Virus record (IMG/VR): IMGVR_UViG_3300024520_000226
Location: 1-37,230 of that record
Direction: 5' to 3' (one strand)
Source of the DNA: a virus
DNA: 37,230 nucleotides
The translations under genes and the position numbers were made by a program. Shown here piece by piece: positions 1-7,582 of the stretch. The notes under the pieces were generated by a model. The model saw only the letters and a program-made list of their open reading frames with translations, was not told where the DNA came from and searched no databases. Within the stretch, counting starts at the first letter, position 1, and the number at the start of each line of letters is the position of its first letter.

Positions 1-1
1 G

Positions 2-157
2 GGCGGCCGCGAGTACATTGGGGTGGCGTTCCTGCGGCCTTGGCAGGAGCAGGAACTGGCGGTAACGGGTGACGGCAGGGATCGGATGATGACGGTCGAG
101 TGGACGTTGCAGATGACTACCCCCAACGCCCACGGTCAGGTTGCGGACCTCAACTAG
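2..157 (+). CDS. Major capsid protein, C-terminal end (continues from right edge)
   Basis: This is the 3' end of the capsid gene that begins at 36267. The frame through the terminal repeat is the same as at the right end and continues past it for five codons (V A D L N) to a TAG at 155-157. Joined through the repeat, the complete protein is 326 residues. The residues encoded before base 15 differ from the right-end copy (E-Y-I-G here against E-N-I-G there) and come from the non-matching 14 bases, so they should not be trusted. Confidence 0.85.
   Translation, partial: GGREYIGVAFLRPWQEQELAVTGDGRDRMMTVEWTLQMTTPNAHGQVADLN
15..140. repeat. Terminal direct repeat, left copy
   Basis: These 126 bases are identical to 37105-37230. 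Both copies lie inside the major capsid gene and read in the same frame, so joining the ends restores one uninterrupted coding sequence. This indicates a circular map or a concatemer cut slightly longer than one genome. The 14 bases before the repeat do not match the corresponding bases at the right end and contain GCGGCCGC, so they may be a linker or chimeric end. Confidence 0.95.
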
Positions 158-173
158 CAAGTTCACCGGGTGG

Positions 174-229
174 CTGGGGTGGGGCTTTGGATGCCTCCAT
201 CCCTGCCCCAGTCGCCCACTCTGTTTTTT
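174..229 (+). terminator. Candidate terminator after the capsid gene
   Basis: Bases 174-184 (ctggggtgggg) can pair with 201-211 (ccctgccccag) in an 11-bp stem with two G-T pairs and a 16-base loop. A run of six T follows at 224-229, 12 bases after the stem, which is further than in a typical intrinsic terminator. It lies in the only gap between the capsid gene and the signal-peptide genes, a logical place to lower read-through. This is a weak call. Confidence 0.3.
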
Positions 230-246
230 AGGTAGGGAGCAAATCC

Positions 247-711
247 ATGAAGTTCGTCACACTTGTCCCAATGTTCGGGCTCCTTGCCTCAATGGTTGCG
301 GGCACGGCATACGCCAATTCAGGAACCAAGCAACTCACAAGAGAGCAGTCTCCGACAAGCACCCGGTCCTGCTCGATCGACTCCGGCGATACTTGCTACT
401 TCGGCAGCAACGCGGCAAATGCCGGTAACTCAATGACCTTCAGCGTGCCGAGCTACAACGCGATCGCCTGCTTCGACTCCGATACGGGTAGCGTCTCTGC
501 GGGTGCTGCGGTGGTGAAGTTCTGGAGGGTCTCCTCCAGTGGCCTGAAGACTGGGAGCTTTATCCCTTCAGCGGCTACCACCTCGACACTGTCCGGTCTC
601 CCGACCGACTGCTTTGTGATGCTCACCGGCTCATGGTGGATCGAAGTATCCACCGCACCGGCAGGCGCAGAAGTTTCTCTCGTAACAATCACGGGGAGTG
701 GATCTCAATGA
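247..711 (+). CDS. Secreted small beta-rich protein of unknown function
   Basis: The 154-residue product starts with a clear Sec signal peptide: a basic start (MKF), a hydrophobic core to about residue 21, and a likely cleavage after A-Y-A near residue 23. The mature part is rich in Ser, Thr, Gly and Val with scattered cysteines (SCS, DTCYF, IACF, DCF), which suggests a small beta fold stabilised by disulfides. No family is recognised. GGTAGGGAGC precedes the ATG as a ribosome site. It is the first of four consecutive signal-peptide genes placed between the capsid gene and the head-tail connector, and its stop overlaps the next start (ATGA at 708-711). A glycan-binding or decoration role with the sulfatase downstream is only an inference from position. 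Confidence 0.8.
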   Translation: MKFVTLVPMFGLLASMVAGTAYANSGTKQLTREQSPTSTRSCSIDSGDTCYFGSNAANAGNSMTFSVPSYNAIACFDSDTGSVSAGAAVVKFWRVSSSGLKTGSFIPSAATTSTLSGLPTDCFVMLTGSWWIEVSTAPAGAEVSLVTITGSGSQ

Positions 712-1766
712 GTCGAGTGATGAGCGTACTCTTCGCGGCAGTTCTGCTTTGTCTGCCATCCGTTTCCCTGGCCCAGGGCAATGCGTTCGGTGGTGGTGGT
801 GGTGGCCTTGGCACTTGCCCCGCCGCATCCGGCATCTGCGAAGACGCCACTGGTAACCTAGTGCTGAATGACAAAGGGGCAGGAGTCATAGCCATTCCAG
901 CAGACGCCACTGGATCTAATATCGTCCTCTCGGAGGGCGGAAACTTCGGAACGTCTACGGTGACATTGGGTCTTGGAGGTACGGATCTTGTCGGCTCCGT
1001 AAACTGCGTGCTTGATAACGGTGGTGGGATACCCGCCGGATGTGCATTGCTGGGGAATGTAGTTGGTGGGGGCGCGCCTATCACTTCACAGAATGCAGGG
1101 GGGGCACTTACAACCAATACTGCTGTTCTCAACTTCACAGGGTCTGGAGTGACTGCATCTAATGTTGGTACTTCTGTCACCATTGATGTGCCGGGGGCGT
1201 CTCTGGAGAGAACTGCCATCTCTGTGACTAATATCCCTACCGTGCTAAATCCAGCCGGGGACTTTGACGTCAGTGTCAGTACTTACCGAGACCCCCTGTC
1301 ATCAAACCCCACTGCCGTGGGTGGATTCCTAGCCATGATGCCTTTGGCTTTAGCTTCCACTTGGGGGGTGATGCCTCCCTACGCGCCCAACCCCGGGACT
1401 TGCGATAGTGTTGGGGTTACGCCGGGGGCTGGGGGTGGGCACATAGGATGCAGTAGCCCTATTGGGATAGCTCAAGTTGGGGGTGTCTCTACTATATGGG
1501 ACTTTACTTTGACTGCCGTAGCCGTTAGTGGGACTTCACAATCCAGTTGTACACTTACCGTCTTCCAAGATAACGCTATCAACGCGGGGTCTCTCACCCT
1601 CCCTGCTTCGACCCCTGCTCCATTCACAGTGTCCACAACTTTTGCGGTTACTACTACTGCCATTGCACCAAATTGGGATCACTATGGAGTATTTAGGCAG
1701 GGCGCGGCGTGTGGCACGACCGGCACGCTGGGACTCAGTGTAACGCTTACTGCGGTGGCGCGATAA
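708..1766 (+). CDS. Secreted Gly/Thr-rich fibre-like protein
   Basis: The 352-residue product begins with MSRVMSVLFAAVLLCLP and a probable signal peptidase site after S-L-A, followed by a run of six glycines. An upstream in-frame ATG at 633 would bury the signal peptide; the ATG at 708 overlaps the previous stop and is preferred. Residues about 60-190 are beta-repeat-like (GSGVTASNVGTSVTIDVPG resembles segments common in phage fibres and adhesins). The C-terminal half is a separate beta-rich region ending in LGLSVTLTAVAR. A phage virion protein with a Sec signal is unusual. It may be exported to the periplasm or cell surface and work with the sulfatase that follows. No specific family is assigned. 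It is coupled to the sulfatase through TAATG at 1764-1768. Confidence 0.75.
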   Translation: MSRVMSVLFAAVLLCLPSVSLAQGNAFGGGGGGLGTCPAASGICEDATGNLVLNDKGAGVIAIPADATGSNIVLSEGGNFGTSTVTLGLGGTDLVGSVNCVLDNGGGIPAGCALLGNVVGGGAPITSQNAGGALTTNTAVLNFTGSGVTASNVGTSVTIDVPGASLERTAISVTNIPTVLNPAGDFDVSVSTYRDPLSSNPTAVGGFLAMMPLALASTWGVMPPYAPNPGTCDSVGVTPGAGGGHIGCSSPIGIAQVGGVSTIWDFTLTAVAVSGTSQSSCTLTVFQDNAINAGSLTLPASTPAPFTVSTTFAVTTTAIAPNWDHYGVFRQGAACGTTGTLGLSVTLTAVAR

Positions 1767-3619
1767 TGATAAAAACTATACTGACACTCCTGATGGCGGT
1801 CTGCATTCCGCTATCGACGATAGCGAGTTCATTCTCAGGCGGTTCGGCAAGCTTTGTTACCAAGGCGTCCCGACAACCCAACATAATATTCATCATGTTG
1901 GATGAGGTAGGCAGGGAACAGTACCCACAGTTGCTGTCCCCGTATACGAACTCCGCAGGCCAGCTAAGTTTTACGGGCTCCGGTCTGGCTGACGGAAATA
2001 TTTACCCGCTCCAGACCGCTACCGACTTTCCTAATCTCAATTTGCTTCTGGAGAATGGTATCAATTTCACAGGGATGTGGTCTGGGACTTTTTGTGGCGC
2101 GACTCGATATATGCTCGCAACAGGTAACCCCGGTACGGGTGGTACAAACTTCGCTATAGACGGGCGCATCAGCCCAATGACGCACGTCAATCAAATGACT
2201 GACAGGGCTTACAAGATTGCACACTACGGGAAGAGCATGATGGGGTGTAATGCAGGGTTTATCCCCTGTTCCCCTGTGAGTTCTGGCACATCTATGAGTA
2301 TCGACAACACAAACGATGCCCCACCCGGGGGCGGGGTAGGGGGCGGGGGGTATGCGTGGAGAAATTTTGGACCGACTAGCCAGTCTGGTGTCATACGCCC
2401 ACTTCCCGTAAGTGACTCTCAGTTATGGAGTCCTACCGTTGATGGTGTGCCGAATACTCAGGTCATGTATCAGGATGAGTCTGGCTTGATCGATGTTAAG
2501 CGGCACGTCCAGTCAGACCAGTCCGCGTCTGGGCTTTCATTCTCTGAACTGAACTGGTTTGCAAACCAGACGGGTCAACCATTCATCATCACATACAGCC
2601 CGTTCACTGCTCACGGTGGTCAGGGCTCTTTCTGCACACAGCTTAGGACTGCCGCAAATGGGTACGTTCTTCCGACTACTGACGTGCAGGCGGGTGCTTA
2701 CCTTGACGAACCATTTCCACCACTCGGCCCAACCCCAAACTACGGACCCTCCACGTCCCCCAATTATACGGATGTACGGGACGATCCAGCGGCTGGCGGA
2801 CGAGGGTCATGGAGAATTTGGTATGACTGCCTAATGTCAGAGCTTCGGTGGGTTGACGATGAAATTGGTAAAATCCTCGCGTGGCTTGGACCGCATGGTC
2901 TGAACAACACGCTAATCGTGTTTACTGGTGACAACGGGTCACCCGCCGAACAGATAGCCAACCACACGGGCTTCTGGGGGCCTGGGGCCGCAACAGTGGT
3001 AGCCACTCCCGCAACGAGTTTGTTTGATATGTCTTTGTCAGAGGATGGTTTCGTCGCGGCAGATACCCCAGCCAACGGCGTCATTGTCTCAGGCAAGGGG
3101 GCATACGGCGAAACGGGCTTGAACGTACCATTCGTTATGGCATACGGAAGAATCCCCCAGCGACTAAGGGGGACCAACTCCGCTACTCGCCTGACGTTTG
3201 CCGATGTTGCAGAGACAACATTGCAGCTAATCACCCCTAACTCTGTGGGGACTGGATACTACCCCGAAGGCAGAGACTTCACTCCGCTCATCTACGGCAC
3301 AGCCGCAGATCAAGACACGTTGTTTGGTACTGATGTGACCGTAGCGTCTGATGGCACTAAGTCCCCACCTGGGGTCGCAGCGGCGATGAATCCCGATTCG
3401 TCAGGAAATATTTACAGGATGATGAAGCACCCGAGCGCAAGTAACCTCTGCGCCTATGTCCAAGACCTTAGCCGCGTTGATTTTGAAACCAACCTGAGAG
3501 GGGATACCACCCCCGAAGTTGTTGCGGCTATCGCTGACATGGAAGCGGCCATCGTCGCAGCGTTCCCGTTGACTCCAACAATGTGGGACGAACCCGCGAC
3601 GTGCTTACCGGCAATTTAA
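1766..3619 (+). CDS. Secreted sulfatase (alkaline phosphatase superfamily)
   Basis: The 617-residue product has a signal peptide (hydrophobic residues 4-20, cleavage around IAS-S) followed by a sulfatase-like domain. Visible motifs in order are PNIIFIMLDE (D46 metal ligand, with E47 where DD is usual), C110-G-A-T-R114 followed by MLATG (the formylglycine signature C-x-[PA]-x-R), G155-K156, H283, FTGDNG (D389 and N390), and GKGAYGETGLNVPF (K444). The His of the usual GKWHLG motif is a Met here. Sulfatases hydrolyse sulfate esters once the cysteine is converted to formylglycine. No maturase is encoded in this window, so the host would have to supply it. The substrate is unknown; a sulfated surface glycan is plausible. 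Two hand-counted 60-base samples (2101-2220) are about 50-53% G+C, against about 72% at 16141-16200. It is coupled by TAATG on both sides. Confidence 0.88.
   Translation: MIKTILTLLMAVCIPLSTIASSFSGGSASFVTKASRQPNIIFIMLDEVGREQYPQLLSPYTNSAGQLSFTGSGLADGNIYPLQTATDFPNLNLLLENGINFTGMWSGTFCGATRYMLATGNPGTGGTNFAIDGRISPMTHVNQMTDRAYKIAHYGKSMMGCNAGFIPCSPVSSGTSMSIDNTNDAPPGGGVGGGGYAWRNFGPTSQSGVIRPLPVSDSQLWSPTVDGVPNTQVMYQDESGLIDVKRHVQSDQSASGLSFSELNWFANQTGQPFIITYSPFTAHGGQGSFCTQLRTAANGYVLPTTDVQAGAYLDEPFPPLGPTPNYGPSTSPNYTDVRDDPAAGGRGSWRIWYDCLMSELRWVDDEIGKILAWLGPHGLNNTLIVFTGDNGSPAEQIANHTGFWGPGAATVVATPATSLFDMSLSEDGFVAADTPANGVIVSGKGAYGETGLNVPFVMAYGRIPQRLRGTNSATRLTFADVAETTLQLITPNSVGTGYYPEGRDFTPLIYGTAADQDTLFGTDVTVASDGTKSPPGVAAAMNPDSSGNIYRMMKHPSASNLCAYVQDLSRVDFETNLRGDTTPEVVAAIADMEAAIVAAFPLTPTMWDEPATCLPAI
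2327..2350 (+). other. Putative G-quadruplex motif inside the sulfatase gene
   Basis: Four G runs of 5, 4, 5 and 6 bases (2327-2331, 2333-2336, 2339-2343, 2345-2350) are separated by loops of 1, 2 and 1 base. This fits the strict intramolecular G-quadruplex pattern on the coding strand. It encodes a Pro-Gly-Gly loop (GGGVGGGG) between structured parts of the sulfatase. Whether it folds or affects translation is unknown. Confidence 0.55.
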
Positions 3620-3915
3620 TGACGAGGCTTCTGCTCATAGCTCTGCTCTTACTACCGGCAACAGTCTCGGCAAGTGAGTCATCACAAGCCCACTCGTTCT
3701 GCATGGCAATGATGAGAGAAGGCCCCGCACAAGCCCTCAACGAACGCTTCAAACCCCTCACTCGCAACGAAGAGGAATGGGACCGACTGGTGAGTGTGGT
3801 TCTGGAAACATGGCATGAGGCGTGTTTCAGCCTGCTTGGAGTGCCTGACAATCGTGTAGAGGACGATCAGATGCCCTGGAAGAGTCCGGGGATGATTTGT
3901 GAGGTGGGGACATGA
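3619..3915 (+). CDS. Small secreted protein following the sulfatase
   Basis: The 98-residue product starts MTRLLLIALLLLPATVSAS, a textbook signal peptide with cleavage after V-S-A. The mature part is about 80 residues, mainly helical and charged, with three cysteines (SFCMAM, HEACFSL, MICEVG). No family is recognised. The ATG at 3619 overlaps the sulfatase stop as TAATG and is preferred over an in-frame upstream start at 3583 that would mask the signal peptide. It is the last of the four signal-peptide genes and overlaps the next gene by four bases (ATGA). A partner or chaperone of the sulfatase is possible but unsupported beyond adjacency. Confidence 0.75.
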   Translation: MTRLLLIALLLLPATVSASESSQAHSFCMAMMREGPAQALNERFKPLTRNEEEWDRLVSVVLETWHEACFSLLGVPDNRVEDDQMPWKSPGMICEVGT

Positions 3916-4259
3916 GCCAGTGGCAGACGCTCAAGGACGATCCGGGCGATCCGATGAAGCGCAAGATGAAGTTCGATGATATGGACAAGACGCTGACCAT
4001 CGTTTCCGAGCAGGACAACATCGGCGAGATCTTGACCATGAATAAAGCGTTTCTCAACGCTGAGCGGCAGTCCACCGCACTCTGGAACGGGGGCGAGTAT
4101 GTGAAGGTTGCCGAGATCCCTTACGAGATCCTCGAAAAGTGGTCGATCGAGGAGAACATCAACATCTGGCGAGGGAACGATGAGGACAAGGCCGCGATCG
4201 CCCGTAAGCTGAACGATGGCGACTACGCAAACTTCCGCACCGCACCAGGGAAAATCTGA
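3912..4259 (+). CDS. Conserved small phage protein before the adaptor gene
   Basis: The 115-residue soluble protein is highly charged. It ends with a stretch (LNDGDYANFRTAPGKI) that resembles C-termini of small proteins found beside connector genes in marine podoviruses. Residues about 35-70 (DNIGEILTMNKAF, ALWNGGEYVKVAEIPYEILEKW) form the likely core. There is no signal peptide or membrane segment, in contrast to the four preceding genes, so the normal virion morphogenesis region resumes here. Its stop overlaps the adaptor start by one base. A role in head completion or as a minor virion protein is inferred from position only. Confidence 0.7.
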   Translation: MSQWQTLKDDPGDPMKRKMKFDDMDKTLTIVSEQDNIGEILTMNKAFLNAERQSTALWNGGEYVKVAEIPYEILEKWSIEENINIWRGNDEDKAAIARKLNDGDYANFRTAPGKI

Positions 4260-4909
4260 TGGCTCAGATCACGAACTACTCGACCCTCAAGACAAACGTC
4301 CAGACCTACATGGCCTACGACGATATCGGTAATATGTTCGACACATGGCTGGGCCTTGCGGAGTCGAAGTTCCGGCGCGATATCCGCATCCGAGAGATGG
4401 AGGCCCAGGAGGACTTCACACTCGCTGCCAGTTCCTCCCAGGCACTGCCCACTGGGTTCCTTGAGATCATAGACCTCTACGAGACGGGATCGACGGGCGG
4501 AACGCTTGAGTATCTGCCACCGCAGAAGTTCTGGTCGCTCGAAAGTTCTAGGAGCGGGACCGGGCAGCCGGGATTTTACACGGTGCTGGGCACAGACCTA
4601 AAGTTCGCCCCCCTGACCGACTCGGCCACTCGGACCTACACGATGAACTACTTCAAAGAGTTCGACGGTCTCAACACTTGGCCCTATGTGACCAACACCC
4701 TGCTCACTATAGCCCCGGACGTGTACTTGTACGGGGTTCTGTTTGAGGCTCAACCGTATCTAGCAGACGCTGCGCGCTCTGCGGAATTTGAGGGACTGTA
4801 TCGCAAAGCTATTGATGGCCTTCACGCTGCGGACGTTAGGGCGCGGCATCGACCGCGTGGGCGTATGTACGCGGAGGGCGTTACTTCGGATGGAGCGTTT
4901 CGTATCTAG
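4259..4909 (+). CDS. Head-tail adaptor protein (SU10/P22 gp4-like)
   Basis: The 216-residue product has the layout of podovirus adaptors. It has an N-terminal helical part with AESKFRRDIRIREMEAQEDF at residues about 37-56, a short beta insertion (LPTGFLEIIDLYE, YLPPQKFW), and a C-terminal helical part ending in a basic tail (RARHRPRGRM). In this family the adaptor ring binds below the portal and carries the tail nozzle. The L...E..FRRD.R...ME pattern and the order capsid, adaptor, nozzle support the assignment. The start ATG overlaps the previous TGA, and the nozzle gene starts directly after the TAG. Confidence 0.8.
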   Translation: MAQITNYSTLKTNVQTYMAYDDIGNMFDTWLGLAESKFRRDIRIREMEAQEDFTLAASSSQALPTGFLEIIDLYETGSTGGTLEYLPPQKFWSLESSRSGTGQPGFYTVLGTDLKFAPLTDSATRTYTMNYFKEFDGLNTWPYVTNTLLTIAPDVYLYGVLFEAQPYLADAARSAEFEGLYRKAIDGLHAADVRARHRPRGRMYAEGVTSDGAFRI

Positions 4910-6595
4910 ATGCCGATGATGAAACTCGGAGAGTGGCTACCAGACCAGAACCCCATTGCCTTGCCTGGGCTTTCGCAGGCGGACAACGTGTACCCCACGC
5001 TGACAGGCTACAGATCATTCAATGGCCGGAACCCGGTGCCGGGTGTATCTGCGATCCCATTCAGGGCGCGTGGGGCAATGTCAGGCGACACCCAGGGCGG
5101 CACAAAGTTCACCATCGTGGGCAGCGCAGAGGATGGCGGTGCTGGTCGAGGGGTGAACATCCTATGGAGTACGGGGCAGTGGATTGAGATCAAACCGATC
5201 AGCACCCAACTCACTAGCATGGATTCCGAATCGAAGATGCAGTTTGCCGTCTACGGTGACCGGATCATCCTAGTTGGACGCAACATCGTCCCCTGCTCCG
5301 TCGATACGACTACCGACCCCAACGCATCAACCAACGTGATGGCTACCCTCTCAGCCGATGCGTCTAAGGCGGATGTGTGCGCGACCTTCAAGGAGTTCCT
5401 GATTCTGGGGAACATCGAGGGGCAAGGTGTCAACACATCCGCCATAGGGACGCAGCGTGCGGGCCTTCACTGGTCATCAATCGGAGACCCTACCTCTTGG
5501 CCTGAAATAGGCATCGCCGCAGCGATCAATGCACAGTCTGATTTTCAGGTGCTTGACGGTGATGGGGGCGAGATCACTGCGATCGTACCGGCAGGCGAGT
5601 GGTGCGCGATCTTCCGCGAGCGTCAGGTTTGGCGGATGGACTATGTGGGCGGCTCCAACTTCTTCTCCTTCAGGAAGATCGACTCCAATCGCGGCTGCAA
5701 CATACCCAACGCGGCAGTTGCCGTGGGTGGAGTGGTCTACTTCCCAAGCTCCGAGGGATTCCTAGCCTGCAACGGGAGTACATTGACCCCGGTAGGCGAG
5801 TCCAAGGTTGATCGTTACTGGCGAGAGGGAACGTCGAGCGCATCAAAACACCTATCGACCGCAGTCTACAACGCTGAAACAGAATCGATCTACTGGACGA
5901 TGGCGCAGGGCGGGAACACGCCCACAACGGTACTCGCCTATCGGCCCAACGTGGGGAAGTGGTTCCAACTGACGGGCCTGACCTGTGAGTCGATACTCGA
6001 CAGTGTGAGCAGTGTGATTGGCGGCAACCTCGACGCGGCACCCTACGCATCGTACAAGATGGACAACGCCACAGGCCCAGATCCGACAATCCTACAGGAC
6101 GCGAACCTCGACAGTCTGGGTGTCCGGTCTGGGGACCGATCCCTGGCCGCAATCGATAGCAGTGGGGTTCTCCAAATCTACAACGATACGGTGGACACGC
6201 TGACCGCAGAACTGACTACCGGCGACTTTGAGATGCCTGGGGGACAGCGGGCGATGCTCCGATGGATTCGGCCAATCTTTGCCGGGGGTGGCACGTTCTC
6301 TGGCAGTGCTTCCGGCAGCCTGAACTCAAACGAGTACCCGCCGATGCAGCCACTGACTTGGATGGACTCGACGCGGGTTCTTTCCTCTCAGTCATCAGAA
6401 ACAGTCTTTGAAAGCTTTGGCATTCCAGACACGTTTGGTGTCGGTTTTCCGACCGGGACATGGTACGACCAAGTGCGCCGGGTGGGCGGGCGGTACATAC
6501 GGGCGCAGTTTGTGAGCAACTCGGCAATGTCCAAGTTCACGGGATTCGATTTCGAGGTCCGCTCACCTTCGGCACCATCGAGGACAACCCGATGA
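4910..6595 (+). CDS. Tail nozzle / hub protein (P22 gp10-like)
   Basis: The 561-residue product is beta-rich throughout. It opens with GEWLPDQNPIALPGLSQADN followed by VYPTLTGYRSF, typical of podovirus nozzle proteins. A central block (residues about 225-305) contains AIFRERQVWRMDYVGG, FSFRKID and VYFPSSEGFLACNG, ending GESKVDRYW. This recurring pattern belongs to beta-propeller nozzle proteins that sit under the adaptor and guide DNA exit. Length fits the family. An alternative start three codons downstream (ATG AAA CTC) would barely change the protein. The gene lies directly after the adaptor gene and overlaps the short fibre gene by ATGA. Confidence 0.82.
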   Translation: MPMMKLGEWLPDQNPIALPGLSQADNVYPTLTGYRSFNGRNPVPGVSAIPFRARGAMSGDTQGGTKFTIVGSAEDGGAGRGVNILWSTGQWIEIKPISTQLTSMDSESKMQFAVYGDRIILVGRNIVPCSVDTTTDPNASTNVMATLSADASKADVCATFKEFLILGNIEGQGVNTSAIGTQRAGLHWSSIGDPTSWPEIGIAAAINAQSDFQVLDGDGGEITAIVPAGEWCAIFRERQVWRMDYVGGSNFFSFRKIDSNRGCNIPNAAVAVGGVVYFPSSEGFLACNGSTLTPVGESKVDRYWREGTSSASKHLSTAVYNAETESIYWTMAQGGNTPTTVLAYRPNVGKWFQLTGLTCESILDSVSSVIGGNLDAAPYASYKMDNATGPDPTILQDANLDSLGVRSGDRSLAAIDSSGVLQIYNDTVDTLTAELTTGDFEMPGGQRAMLRWIRPIFAGGGTFSGSASGSLNSNEYPPMQPLTWMDSTRVLSSQSSETVFESFGIPDTFGVGFPTGTWYDQVRRVGGRYIRAQFVSNSAMSKFTGFDFEVRSPSAPSRTTR

Positions 6596-7365
6596 GCCGG
6601 GGGATCGTAGAGAAGCCGCCCGCAGACCTAGCGGACGAACGTGAACACAGGATTATGATCGCGGAGTACCTCCGACAGGAGGATCTGCCCTACATGGCGG
6701 CGTTCCCAACAGCGGGCACGCACGTCCAGGGCGACCGGGTGATGAACAGCGCACCCGCAGCGAGTGGGTACATCGGTTGGGTCTGCGTCACATCCGGCTC
6801 GCCCGGTGCGTGGAAAGGTTTCGGGAGTATAGCCGACCCGGCTGGCTACCTCTGTGCAAGCGGCGCATGGGTGGCGGGTGCGCTGGGTGGCACACTGGGT
6901 GCTGGTGCGAACTTCATGCCCATCACGTCGATCACGGGGTGGACGCTTCATGCTCCTAACAGTGGGTGGACTGAAACCAACAGCGAGTTTGAGTACACAG
7001 GCATAGACCCAGCGTCAGGGCCGAAGACTTTTCTTGTGCAGTTCACAATGTCACTCCAGTTCTTTGCGACCGGAACAGGGTCTGCGACCGTTGCTCTAGT
7101 CAATAAAATCACCAAGAACACAGGTTCAGGCTACGCGGATGTGCCTGGGTCTTTTGAGATTTCAGAAATCGACAACTACACAACTGGCTTCGGTGCCTAT
7201 TTTCATTTCCACAGTGTGTCCGGCAGTTGCATCGTTTCCGTGGACGCGGGGGACACGATTGCATTCAACTTCGGCACCTTCGCCTGGGGCGCGTACATAC
7301 CCGTTGCGTATGCGACCACGGCAGGCACGGAGGGCGCGACAATGACGATCACGCCGATAGGATGA
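6592..7365 (+). CDS. Short tail fibre / receptor-binding-like protein
   Basis: The 257-residue product has an N-terminal region (residues 1-50) that may anchor to the tail, followed by TAGTHVQGDRVMNSAPAASG and GWVCVTSGSPGAWKGFG. This segment is common in phage spike and fibre proteins before the receptor-binding part. The C-terminal about 140 residues are a Thr/Gly-rich beta domain (FLVQFTMSLQFFATGTG, YFHFHSVSGSCIVSVDAGD), consistent with a jelly-roll tip. The ATG at 6592 overlaps the nozzle stop; the longer in-frame opening from 6460 is a shadow of the nozzle gene. The placement after the nozzle gene agrees with a tail appendage. Confidence 0.7.
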   Translation: MSRGIVEKPPADLADEREHRIMIAEYLRQEDLPYMAAFPTAGTHVQGDRVMNSAPAASGYIGWVCVTSGSPGAWKGFGSIADPAGYLCASGAWVAGALGGTLGAGANFMPITSITGWTLHAPNSGWTETNSEFEYTGIDPASGPKTFLVQFTMSLQFFATGTGSATVALVNKITKNTGSGYADVPGSFEISEIDNYTTGFGAYFHFHSVSGSCIVSVDAGDTIAFNFGTFAWGAYIPVAYATTAGTEGATMTITPIG

Positions 7366-7372
7366 GGGATGT

Positions 7373-7582
7373 ATGAGTCACCACAAATTTGAAGACGCGG
7401 CAGTGCGCGACCATGCGATGGGGCTGAACACGGCCGGGGAGCCACTCGACCAGTTCACCCCGGCTCAAGTCGCGAAGCTTGCCCAGATTTCGGGCCTCTT
7501 GGATGAGTTGCCTGTTGTGACAACCGACGAAGAACTGGATGCGATCATCGTCTCGCTCATAGCGATAAGGGATAGACCATGA
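7373..7582 (+). CDS. Small acidic protein of unknown function
   Basis: The 69-residue protein has a helical pattern: FTPAQVAKLAQISGLLDELP followed by TTDEELDAIIVSLIAIRDRP. It has no cysteines, signal peptide or membrane segment. GGGATGT directly before the ATG could serve as a weak ribosome site. It overlaps the next gene by ATGA. It sits among tail genes and may be a minor virion or assembly protein; nothing in the sequence identifies it further. Confidence 0.65.
   Translation: MSHHKFEDAAVRDHAMGLNTAGEPLDQFTPAQVAKLAQISGLLDELPVVTTDEELDAIIVSLIAIRDRP

Noticed and set aside
5670-6152. Minus-strand 160-codon frame opposite the nozzle gene
   Set aside because: Arg/Ser/Pro-rich translation opposite a well-supported gene; a codon-bias shadow.
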